Shown: one piece after another, positions 1 through 5,303 of the stretch | How the letters are laid out: each line of letters opens with the position of its first letter | Position numbering within the stretch: the stretch's first letter is position 1 | Assembly (NCBI GenBank): GCA_946413945.1 | Contig: CAMKMR010000142.1 | Location: 1-5,303 of the forward strand | DNA from: an uncultured Lachnospiraceae bacterium | GTDB lineage: Bacteria > Bacillota > Clostridia > Lachnospirales > Lachnospiraceae | DNA: 5,303 nt | Direction of reading: 5' to 3' | Translations under genes and position numbers: made by a program | The notes under the pieces: model-generated | What the model was told of the DNA's origin: nothing | Database searches by the model: none | The model's input: only the letters and a program-made list of their open reading frames with translations

Positions 1-8
1 ATTGAGGT

Positions 9-899
9 ATGCTTTTTCTTTTTTATCAAATAAATAAAATAAAAATTAAATATATTTTTGATAAATTTAGAGAAAAACTTTGTAAATTCATTATGCCTAA
101 AACATTAAGAGCTATTAATGCAGATGAATTTACCGGAAGCTATGCGGCACTGATGATAAATAACGAAACAAATGAAGTTGTTGTTGCTTATAATGCTAAT
201 AAGCGCATTTATCCAGCTTCTATGACAAAACTTATGACATCCATTCTTGTAGCCGAAGCTATAGAAAGTGGAAAGATAAGTCTTGATGATGAGATCACTC
301 TTACTCATGATATTACATTTAAAGAAGATGGCGCCATGAAAAGCGACCTTACAAAAGGCTGCAAGATCACTGTAAGAAATCTATTATCAGGTCTTATGAT
401 CAATTCATACAATGATTACTGCGTTATCTTAGGAGAAGTAGTTGCAGGCGACCTTTCATCATTTGTGGAAATGATGAATAATAAAGCATATGAGATAGGG
501 GCTACTAATTGTCATTTTATGAATCCTCATGGTCTTGATGAACATGAACATTACATAACCGCTTATGATATGTATCTTATTGTAAAGGAAGCATCAAAGC
601 ACTCAGTACTTCATGAGATTGATACTTACAAGTCATATACATATTCATATATAGATGCATATGGCAATAAGGTTGAAGAGACCATTACTCCAACCAATCA
701 GTTTTTATCAGGCGATGCCAATCTCCCATCAAATATTGAGATTGAAGCTTGGAAGACAGGAACAACCGGTGGAGCGGGTCATTGCCTTGCCATGATAGCA
801 AAGGTAAATGGTACCAGCTACAGCTTCGTTGTTGCAGATGGAGATTCTACTGAAGATCTTTATAATGCATATTCACTTATGTTTAATATGGTGAGATAA
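9..899 (+). CDS. D-alanyl-D-alanine carboxypeptidase (peptidase S11, PBP5-like catalytic domain), 5' end uncertain
   Basis: Serine DD-carboxypeptidase domain that would remove the terminal D-Ala from peptidoglycan stem peptides outside the membrane. All three active-site motifs are visible: SMTK (S71 nucleophile, K74) after the family-typical YPA, SYN (S133-N135), and KTGTT (K249-T252). The segment NPHGLDEHEHYITAYD (172-187) is also typical of S11. The protein ends about 45 residues after KTG, so the C-terminal beta-rich PBP5 domain is absent. The start is doubtful. ATG at 9 directly abuts GAGGT (4-8), too close for a normal Shine-Dalgarno, and gives a Lys-rich, non-signal-like leader from about 84 bases of very AT-rich DNA. 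ATG at 93 (residue 29) leaves only about 15 residues before the fold and has no clear ribosome binding site. TGA at 3-5 closes the frame upstream. No signal peptide or membrane segment is seen in this frame, although the enzyme must act outside the cell. The family call is firm; the true N-terminus and the gene's intactness are not. Confidence 0.88.
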   Translation: MLFLFYQINKIKIKYIFDKFREKLCKFIMPKTLRAINADEFTGSYAALMINNETNEVVVAYNANKRIYPASMTKLMTSILVAEAIESGKISLDDEITLTHDITFKEDGAMKSDLTKGCKITVRNLLSGLMINSYNDYCVILGEVVAGDLSSFVEMMNNKAYEIGATNCHFMNPHGLDEHEHYITAYDMYLIVKEASKHSVLHEIDTYKSYTYSYIDAYGNKVEETITPTNQFLSGDANLPSNIEIEAWKTGTTGGAGHCLAMIAKVNGTSYSFVVADGDSTEDLYNAYSLMFNMVR

Positions 900-933
900 A
901 TTAAATTGACTTAAGATAAATTATATTGACTTA
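894..933. repeat. 20-bp tandem direct repeat over the carboxypeptidase stop codon
   Basis: Two adjacent 20-base units, 894-913 and 914-933, differ at one position: AGATAAATTAAATTGACTTA and AGATAAATTATATTGACTTA. The first unit contains the last Arg codon and the TAA stop (897-899) of the carboxypeptidase gene. The TAA in the second unit (917-919) is out of frame with it. The pattern looks like a local slippage duplication. The end of unit 2 also forms the left arm of the inverted repeat at 926-961. Confidence 0.85.
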
Positions 934-961
934 TATTTCGATATTTTCAAATATAAGTCAA
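926..961 (+). terminator. Perfect 13-bp inverted repeat, possible weak terminator or operator
   Basis: The left arm TTGACTTATATTT (926-938) and right arm AAATATAAGTCAA (949-961) are exact reverse complements around a 10-base loop. Three A's and then a run of five T's (965-969) follow. The position between two genes and the T-run fit an intrinsic terminator. However, the stem has only two G-C pairs, so it would be weak, and an operator-type palindrome is an alternative. The right arm overlaps a second perfect palindrome, TCAAAAATTTTTGA (958-971). Confidence 0.45.
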
Positions 962-994
962 AAATTTTTGAGGATTTTTTGATAGGAAAGAGCT

Positions 995-2023
995 ATGAAA
1001 AACAAAAAAAATAATGTAATACAGTTTAGTAAAACAGTAAAAGTGAATGCTGCTCTTATAATATTTGCAGTTATCGTCATTTACATGATTGCTTCAATAT
1101 TCAGAGCTTTAAACAGACATCCTGTTACAACATATAAAGTTTCAGCTTCAGATGTAAACAATAATATCAACTGTACGGGTATAGCTCTTAGAACCGAAAA
1201 AGAAGTTGCTGCCAATAAAACCGGTTATATCTGTTACTTTTTAAGAGACAGTGATAAGGTCGCTAAAGGTGGAGCAGTTTGTACTATCGATGAATCAGGA
1301 AGTGTAGTATCAAGTATTTCTGATACAAGTTCATCAGATACGCCTGTATTTTCTACAGCTGATTATCTTTCAGTAAGATCTACAATAGATACATTTAAAA
1401 GTAATTATACAGATGAAAAATTCTTTTCAGTTTATAATTTTGATTCAACTATTCAGTCAAAAGTACTTGAACTTTCAAATGCCATTATGATGAAGAATTA
1501 TAATGCCCAGACGGATACTATTAAGAATTCTGTTTCAAATATGACTGCAGATGAAAGTGGAATTGTATCTTTCTATACAGATGGCTATGAAAAGTATACT
1601 CCGGATACTTTACCTGATGACGCATTTCAGGTTTCAAGCTATAAGAAAACATCATTAAAATCTGGTGATATTGTTAATTCAGGAACAACTGTTTATAAAC
1701 TTATCACTGATGAAAAATGGTACATCGTATGTAATATAAGTCCTGAACAGGCCAATTCCATTTTAGAAAAATCAAACACCAGCACAAGTCAGTCGAGGCT
1801 TACATTTACCATCAATAATTCTGATTATGATATCACATCAAATTATGAGCTTATAAATAAGGGAAATGGCTTTAATTTAGTACTTCCTGTAAATAAGTAT
1901 CTTATTGATTATGTAGATGAAAGATATCTTAATATCAGCATTAAGTTAAATAAATATGACGGTCTTAAGGTTCCAAATACTGCGATTGTTACAAAAGAAG
2001 TTTATAAGCTTCCAAAGACCTGA
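995..2023 (+). CDS. HlyD-like membrane-anchored adaptor protein, N-terminal 342 residues of a frameshifted gene
   Basis: The start ATG has AGGAAAG (984-990) at good spacing. After a basic N-terminus (MKNKKN) comes one membrane helix, about residues 19-38, so the rest should be extracytoplasmic. Residues about 60-100 and 185-245 resemble the two halves of the barrel-sandwich (biotinyl/lipoyl-like) hybrid of HlyD/membrane-fusion proteins: TGYICYFLRDSDKVAKGGAV, then SGIVSFYTDGYE and LKSGDIVNSGTTVYKLITDE. The region between is Ser-rich with only a short helical insert. Residues 323-334 (GLKVPNTAIVTK) match the late VP-x-x-AI motif of adaptors. The frame then hits TGA at 2021-2023, and homologous-looking sequence continues in another frame up to 2406, giving about 470 residues if joined. 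No ABC transporter or outer-membrane partner lies nearby. The next intact genes are yggS, sepF and divIVA, which suggests a link to envelope or division functions. The family call is good; the role is unknown. Confidence 0.8.
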   Translation: MKNKKNNVIQFSKTVKVNAALIIFAVIVIYMIASIFRALNRHPVTTYKVSASDVNNNINCTGIALRTEKEVAANKTGYICYFLRDSDKVAKGGAVCTIDESGSVVSSISDTSSSDTPVFSTADYLSVRSTIDTFKSNYTDEKFFSVYNFDSTIQSKVLELSNAIMMKNYNAQTDTIKNSVSNMTADESGIVSFYTDGYEKYTPDTLPDDAFQVSSYKKTSLKSGDIVNSGTTVYKLITDEKWYIVCNISPEQANSILEKSNTSTSQSRLTFTINNSDYDITSNYELINKGNGFNLVLPVNKYLIDYVDERYLNISIKLNKYDGLKVPNTAIVTKEVYKLPKT

Positions 2024-2406
2024 TCACCCGCGGTGGAGATGAATCTTCTGAGAATAAGATTCAGGTTTATAGAAAAGATGAAAATGGCGAAGCTAAATCA
2101 ACTCAGATAGTTTTGGAATATTATAATGCAGATGATAAATATTATTACGTTGATAAAAAGCTCTTTAAGGAAGGCGACAACATAATAAAAATGAATTCTA
2201 CCGATACTATTGCTGCAAACAGCCTTGAATCAACTAATATAAAAGGTGTTTATCTTGCAAATAAAGGGTTTGCAGATTTTAAATCTGTATCCATCGTAAC
2301 CGAAGGTGATGAATTCACTATGATAAACCGAGGCGAAAATATCAATGAATACGATAATATTGTTATGGACGCCAGTGAAGTTAAAGAAAACCAAAAATTA
2401 TTTTAA
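2020..2406 (+). pseudogene. Displaced 3' part (about 128 codons) of the HlyD-like gene after a one-base frameshift
   Basis: This reading frame continues the preceding protein directly, starting LITRGGDESSENK and ending SEVKENQKLF at TAA 2404-2406. It carries the terminal adaptor beta-domain, with GVYLANKGFADFKSVSIV and the later YDNIVMDA. These resemble the end of HlyD-like proteins of Clostridia as I know them. It has no credible start of its own: the only usable codon is a TTG at 2113, without a ribosome binding site, and the coding character begins well before it. In this frame a TAA at 2005-2007 limits the crossover to 2008-2020. One extra base in CCAAAG (2012-2017) would read LPKDLITRGGD without a break. 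Either the base is missing through a sequencing or assembly error, or the gene is truly broken, or ribosomes shift here. Confidence 0.8.
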
Positions 2407-2410
2407 TAAA

Positions 2411-2519
2411 AGATAGTTTATAGATAGTTAAAAATAATAAATAAAGATAGTTATATTATTAATAGTTAGACTTTTAGATTTTTACATAATTAGACTTTTA
2501 GATATTTAAATTTTTAGAT
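2411..2519. repeat. Degenerate short direct repeats filling the gap before yggS
   Basis: The 151-base gap at 2407-2557 has no gene and very little G or C. It holds AGATAGTT at 2411, 2422 and 2445, with a related ATAGTT at 2462. Then TTAGACTTTTAGAT occurs at 2466-2479 and again at 2490-2503; the match extends to 18 of 19 bases, with a 24-base period. A third partial copy, TTTTTAGAT, is at 2511-2519. No GC-rich terminator hairpin and no convincing promoter were found. The array could be slippage-derived spacer DNA or a set of protein-binding half-sites. Confidence 0.6.
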
Positions 2520-2540
2520 GGTTTTATTATTTCATATAAA

Positions 2541-2546
2541 GAAGGG
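2541..2546 (+). promoter_or_regulatory. Ribosome binding site fixing the TTG start of yggS
   Basis: GAAGGG lies 11 bases before the TTG at 2558. There is no in-frame ATG nearby. Starting at this TTG gives exactly the usual family length of 230 residues, which supports TTG as the real start. Confidence 0.65.
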
Positions 2547-2557
2547 AAACTAAAAAA

Positions 2558-3250
2558 TTGTTAGCAGAGAATTACAGAATAGTAGAAGAGCAGGTTAAAG
2601 AAGCATGCAAACAATCTGGGCGTGATCCGAAAGATGTCACAATAATAGCTGTAAGTAAAACTAAGCCATTAAGTGATATTGAAGAACTGATCAAAATTGG
2701 AGTTACTGAATTTGGAGAAAACTATCCTCAGGAATTAAAGACCAAATATGAACAAGTATCAACTCCAGTTCATTTTCATCAAATAGGACATCTTCAGACA
2801 AATAAAGTAAAATATATAATCGATAAGACTGTCCTTATTCATTCAGTTGATAGTTATCGTCTTGCAGAGATAATTGAAAAGGAAGCTAGTAAACATAATA
2901 TTAAGATTCCTGTTCTTATTGAAGTAAATTATGCCAAAGAAGCTACTAAATTCGGTGTGTTTCCAGAAGACACAGAAGCGCTCATAAGAAAAATTGCAAG
3001 GCTTCAGCATATTGAAGTTCAAGGGCTTATGACCAGTGCCCCATTAGTTGAAAACCCTGAAGAAAACAGGGAGTACTTTAGCGGCATGAGAGATTTATTA
3101 CTTGACATAAAATCTAAAAACATAGATAATGTTCACATGAAAACGCTATCTATGGGTATGACTAACGATTTTCAAGTAGCAATAGAAGAGGGCGCCACTA
3201 TGGTCCGTGTTGGAACTGCAATATTTGGAGCCCGTAATTACGCAAAGTAG
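2558..3250 (+). CDS. yggS: YggS/YlmE/PROSC family pyridoxal-5'-phosphate homeostasis protein
   Basis: Cytosolic single-domain PLP-binding protein with the fold type III (alanine racemase-like) barrel. It has no known racemase activity; the family keeps PLP and amino-acid/keto-acid pools balanced. The PLP lysine is K34 in AVSKTKP. Other family marks are FGENYPQEL (52-60), HFHQIGHLQTNK (72-83), IEVNYAKEATKFG (121-133), GLMTSAP (156-162) and the phosphate-binding end LSMGMTNDF (197-205) with VRVGTAIFGAR (216-226). The full length is 230 residues, normal for the family, and no key residue is missing. The gene begins with TTG. It ends 46 bases before the sepF ATG, consistent with co-transcription. 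In Bacillus the ortholog ylmE sits just before ylmF (sepF), and the same order is kept here. The family's link to division genes is conserved in Firmicutes, but its mechanistic basis is not visible in the sequence. Confidence 0.96.
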   Translation: MLAENYRIVEEQVKEACKQSGRDPKDVTIIAVSKTKPLSDIEELIKIGVTEFGENYPQELKTKYEQVSTPVHFHQIGHLQTNKVKYIIDKTVLIHSVDSYRLAEIIEKEASKHNIKIPVLIEVNYAKEATKFGVFPEDTEALIRKIARLQHIEVQGLMTSAPLVENPEENREYFSGMRDLLLDIKSKNIDNVHMKTLSMGMTNDFQVAIEEGATMVRVGTAIFGARNYAK

Positions 3251-3283
3251 TATATTTTGTATATATATTCAAAATTTATGATT

Positions 3284-3288
3284 GGAGA
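3284..3288 (+). promoter_or_regulatory. Ribosome binding site placing the sepF start at ATG 3297
   Basis: GGAGA ends 8 bases before ATG 3297, ideal spacing. The open frame extends up to a TTG at 3282, but that codon overlaps this site and has no binding site of its own. The downstream start also gives the expected MAKGKNKFLDWF membrane-targeting N-terminus. Confidence 0.75.
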
Positions 3289-3296
3289 ACAGTATA

Positions 3297-3956
3297 ATGG
3301 CTAAGGGAAAAAACAAATTTCTTGATTGGTTCAAGTTTGAAGACGACGAATACGATGAAGAAGAGGATGAAATGAGTGTCTTCGATGAAGACGACGATGA
3401 AGATGACGATGATGATTATGGCGCTCCAAGAGAATCTGCTTTTTCTTCATTTATAAAGAAAAAGAAAGAAGCTCCTGCACCAGCTCCTGTCAAAAATAAT
3501 ACATCATTCATGCCTAAGCAGCCTGCATCTACATCAGCATCAACTTATCAGAACCCTGTGACAGGTAATACAGTTTCTACTCGTAAGTCTATGCCGGTAA
3601 AGCCGTCTAGAACAACTGCTAATAATACTACTTTAGTTAGTGTAAATACACAGAGGAGAGCGATTAATCCAGTGAACGAAGTTTTTGTTATTAAACCAAA
3701 AGAATTTGATGATGCACAGACAGTTTCAGATTTTCTTAAAAATGGTAAGACTATCATTATAAATATGGAAGGTCTGGAATTTGATTCTGCTCAGAGAATA
3801 ATTGACTTTATTGGCGGGGCTTGTTATGGCCTTGGCGGCGATCTTGAAGCTATATCTTCAAGCATTTTTATTGCCGCACCAAGCAATATTGAAGTTACAG
3901 GCGATTTAAGAGATGAGATTATTAATGGGGCACTTTCACCACAGCTTAAGAAATAA
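3297..3956 (+). CDS. sepF: Cell division protein SepF
   Basis: SepF is a membrane-anchored partner of FtsZ that tethers and bundles filaments at the division site. The 219-residue protein shows three parts. Residues 1-14 (MAKGKNKFLDWFKF) form a short amphipathic helix of the kind that binds membrane. Residues 15-127 are a linker: a strongly acidic stretch (15-40, ending in D36-D40), then FSSFIKKKKE, then a Pro/Ala/Ser/Thr/Asn-rich region. Residues about 128-201 are the SepF (DUF552) core, seen in VFVIKPKEFDDAQTVSDFL, INMEGLEFDSAQRIIDFIGG, CYGLGGDLEAISSSIFIAAP. The core matches the family well, including the GG and GLGGD turns used in dimer and polymer contacts. The protein is longer than the roughly 150-residue Bacillus SepF because of the linker. 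It lies 38 bases before divIVA. The ylmG and ylmH genes found between them in Bacillus are absent. Confidence 0.96.
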   Translation: MAKGKNKFLDWFKFEDDEYDEEEDEMSVFDEDDDEDDDDDYGAPRESAFSSFIKKKKEAPAPAPVKNNTSFMPKQPASTSASTYQNPVTGNTVSTRKSMPVKPSRTTANNTTLVSVNTQRRAINPVNEVFVIKPKEFDDAQTVSDFLKNGKTIIINMEGLEFDSAQRIIDFIGGACYGLGGDLEAISSSIFIAAPSNIEVTGDLRDEIINGALSPQLKK

Positions 3957-3994
3957 TCAGCATATTATAATATCTATGGGGGATTGAATAATCA

Positions 3995-5233
3995 ATGCTT
4001 ACACCAGTAGACATTCAGCAAAAAAAATTTAAAATGGGATTTGGTTACGATAAGAAGGATGTTAATAAATTCTTCGAAGAAGTATATGACAGTTATGCTG
4101 CCTTATATAGATCTAATGCTGAATTAAAAGAAAAAGTCATTACATTTAATGACAGATTACAGCATTATAAGACCACAGAAGAAAATCTTCAGAAATCCCT
4201 TCTCCTTGCAGAGAAGAATACTCAGGAACAGAGATCTAATGCAGAAAAAGAAGCAAAAGCTATGGAACTTGAAGCAAGAAGCCGCGCTGAACAGATTGTT
4301 AAACAGGCATCAATAGATCTTAAAAATATGAATATTCAGATGGATGAATTAAGAGAGCAGTATGCAGCTTATAAATCAAAATTTGCTGCCCTTCTTAAGG
4401 AGGAATTTGAATTCTTGGGTATTAAGGATTTTGATACAGATTCTTATATTAATCCGAGATATACTGAGAAACCTAAGGAAGATGCTCATGCAGCAGATTC
4501 CAGCAAGGGGACACTTGGCTCAAACCAGGGATCAGATATCAGCAGTTCAGCCAATGTATATGGTTCAGTACTTGGAGGGGAAGGCATAGATCCATTCCAT
4601 TCAACTAATAATAGTACTAGAACTGTTAATACATCTGGTCACAGAAATACTCAGACAACAAATAAGTATTCTGTAAATAATGATGATGATGGTATTTCTC
4701 CCACGATAAACTTATTTAGAGATAGTGAGAAAACCTATAAAGAAGCTAAGCAGGCTTCAAATGCAAGAACCAAAGAGGATAATATCTTTAAAAATGCTGC
4801 TGCCAGCCGCATTAATCCTGAGAGATCAGAAAATAGTGCTGACGTGATCAATTTTGCAGCGAAGAAATCCAGTTCTGAAACTACAAAGTCTGATCAGTTT
4901 GAGAATAAGAAAGGCTCTAGGGCAGCTGAGAGTAGTTCAGTGTCTCAGACAATTAATAACTCAACTGCTGATAGTAGTAGTTCAGCGTCTTTTTCTTCTA
5001 ATACTAATACTACAGATATTTCTACATCCAAAGAAGAAAAGACTAGTGATGTGATTGAGAATAGACCAACTTCAGATTCACTTAAGAGGATCCAAGACGA
5101 AGATGATCTTGTCGGTGACATTGTCCTTGAAGCAGCTTTAGATGACATTCAAGATAAAACACCTGACAAACTGAAGATAGATGATCAGGAAAGTATAGAT
5201 GATGACGATGATGAATACTTCATCTTTACCTAA
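3995..5233 (+). CDS. DivIVA-domain protein with long disordered C-terminal tail
   Basis: DivIVA-family coiled-coil protein that binds curved or septal membrane and recruits division or wall-growth partners. ATG 3995 is preceded by GGGGGA (3978-3983). Residues 1-40 (MLTPVDIQQKKFKMGFGYDK then DVNKFFEEVYDSY) match the DivIVA N-terminal membrane-binding domain. Residues about 40-137 are a long coiled coil rich in Glu, Lys, Ala and Gln, followed by FLGIKDFDTD, typical of the end of the family's second coil. Residues about 155-360 are low-complexity Ser/Thr/Asn/Asp, with runs such as SSSS, and are probably disordered. Residues 364-388 are more ordered (RIQDEDDLVGDIVLEAALDD), and the protein ends in a D-rich run and EYFIFT. 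The 412 residues are about two and a half times Bacillus DivIVA (about 164). The Arg that follows the membrane-inserting Phe in Bacillus (FRGY) is missing here (F16-G17-Y18). Whether it acts as the pole organiser or a paralogous role cannot be told from sequence. Confidence 0.92.
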   Translation: MLTPVDIQQKKFKMGFGYDKKDVNKFFEEVYDSYAALYRSNAELKEKVITFNDRLQHYKTTEENLQKSLLLAEKNTQEQRSNAEKEAKAMELEARSRAEQIVKQASIDLKNMNIQMDELREQYAAYKSKFAALLKEEFEFLGIKDFDTDSYINPRYTEKPKEDAHAADSSKGTLGSNQGSDISSSANVYGSVLGGEGIDPFHSTNNSTRTVNTSGHRNTQTTNKYSVNNDDDGISPTINLFRDSEKTYKEAKQASNARTKEDNIFKNAAASRINPERSENSADVINFAAKKSSSETTKSDQFENKKGSRAAESSSVSQTINNSTADSSSSASFSSNTNTTDISTSKEEKTSDVIENRPTSDSLKRIQDEDDLVGDIVLEAALDDIQDKTPDKLKIDDQESIDDDDDEYFIFT

Positions 5234-5240
5234 GACAAAA

Positions 5241-5246
5241 AAGGAG
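5241..5246 (+). promoter_or_regulatory. Ribosome binding site of the gene at the right edge
   Basis: AAGGAG lies 7 bases before ATG 5254, a strong site with standard spacing. Only 20 bases separate the divIVA stop from this ATG, so the next gene is probably translated from the same transcript. Confidence 0.8.
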
Positions 5247-5253
5247 TATCAAT

Positions 5254-5303
5254 ATGAATAACAGATTATCAGTAAACGCAAACGGTTCATTTGCTTACGA
5301 TAT
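5254..5303 (+). CDS. Start of a gene cut by the window edge, possibly 3-dehydroquinate synthase (aroB)
   Basis: Sixteen complete codons read MNNRLSVNANGSFAYD, with the frame open at the right edge, behind a strong AAGGAG site. A start of this form (xLxVxxxGxxxYDI) resembles the N-terminus of 3-dehydroquinate synthase from Lachnospiraceae, which makes 3-dehydroquinate from DAHP in the shikimate pathway. The match rests on memory of a short, weakly conserved stretch, so the product is a guess. That a real gene starts here is well supported by the ribosome binding site, the spacing and the open frame. Confidence 0.6.
   Translation, partial: MNNRLSVNANGSFAYD

Noticed and set aside
58..93. TTGATA - 17 bases - TGTAAA as a promoter giving a leaderless message from ATG 93
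   Set aside because: The -10 box matches at only four of six positions in DNA where such matches are common, and it would not explain the missing export signal.
105..308. Minus-strand open frame of 67 codons inside the carboxypeptidase gene
   Set aside because: It lies opposite a well-supported gene, has no family-like motif, and no ribosome binding site was apparent; it is a shadow.
3254..3275. ATTTTG...CAAAAT inverted repeat between yggS and sepF
   Set aside because: The stem is 6 bp with a single G-C pair and no T-run after it, too weak to call a terminator.
3282..3296. TTG start giving SepF five extra residues
   Set aside because: The codon overlaps the GGAGA ribosome binding site that serves ATG 3297.
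3548..3757. Minus-strand open frame of 69 codons inside sepF
   Set aside because: It is antisense to the SepF linker and core, whose sense translation is clearly conserved.
3962..3973. ATATTATAATAT palindrome containing a perfect TATAAT before divIVA
   Set aside because: No -35-like sequence sits 16-18 bases upstream and there is no TG extension. Such a motif is expected by chance in AT-rich spacers.
4362..5148. Three extra open frames (two +, one -) within the divIVA tail
   Set aside because: They arise from low-complexity Ser/Asn/Asp codons read in other frames and carry no start signals or motifs.

Overview
The window is low in G+C. It uses AGA and ATA codons freely, TTG as one start codon, and AGGAG-type ribosome binding sites. 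Its gene set (YggS, SepF, DivIVA and a single-pass HlyD-like protein) points to a Gram-positive Firmicute of class Clostridia. The style of the proteins fits Lachnospiraceae, in the Butyrivibrio/Pseudobutyrivibrio/Roseburia range. That placement is inferred from gene order and protein style, not from a search. All supported genes lie on the + strand.

Layout: (1) 9-899, a peptidase S11 (D-Ala-D-Ala carboxypeptidase) catalytic domain with all three active-site motifs but no recognisable signal peptide. (2) 900-994, a short gap with a 20-bp tandem repeat that begins inside the previous gene and runs into a perfect 13-bp inverted repeat. (3) 995-2406, one HlyD-like membrane-anchored gene split by a one-base frameshift between about 2008 and 2020. 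(4) 2407-2557, a very AT-rich gap filled with short degenerate direct repeats. (5) 2558-3250, yggS (PLP homeostasis protein). (6) 3297-3956, sepF. (7) 3995-5233, a divIVA-family gene with a long disordered tail. (8) 5254 to the window edge, the first 16 codons of a further gene, tentatively aroB.

Function: yggS-sepF-divIVA is the Clostridia version of the ylm/divIVA cluster next to the division genes in Firmicutes. SepF anchors FtsZ to the membrane, DivIVA marks curved or septal membrane, and YggS is a conserved cytosolic passenger of the cluster. The carboxypeptidase trims peptidoglycan stem peptides. The HlyD-like protein is an envelope protein with no transporter beside it. The window therefore reads as a cell-division and wall-growth neighbourhood.

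No mobile element, CRISPR array, tRNA or rRNA was seen. The points most worth a second look are the frameshift in the HlyD-like gene, the missing export signal on the neighbouring carboxypeptidase, the structured 894-971 junction, the repeat-rich 2407-2520 gap, and the unusual acidic or disordered extensions of SepF and DivIVA.
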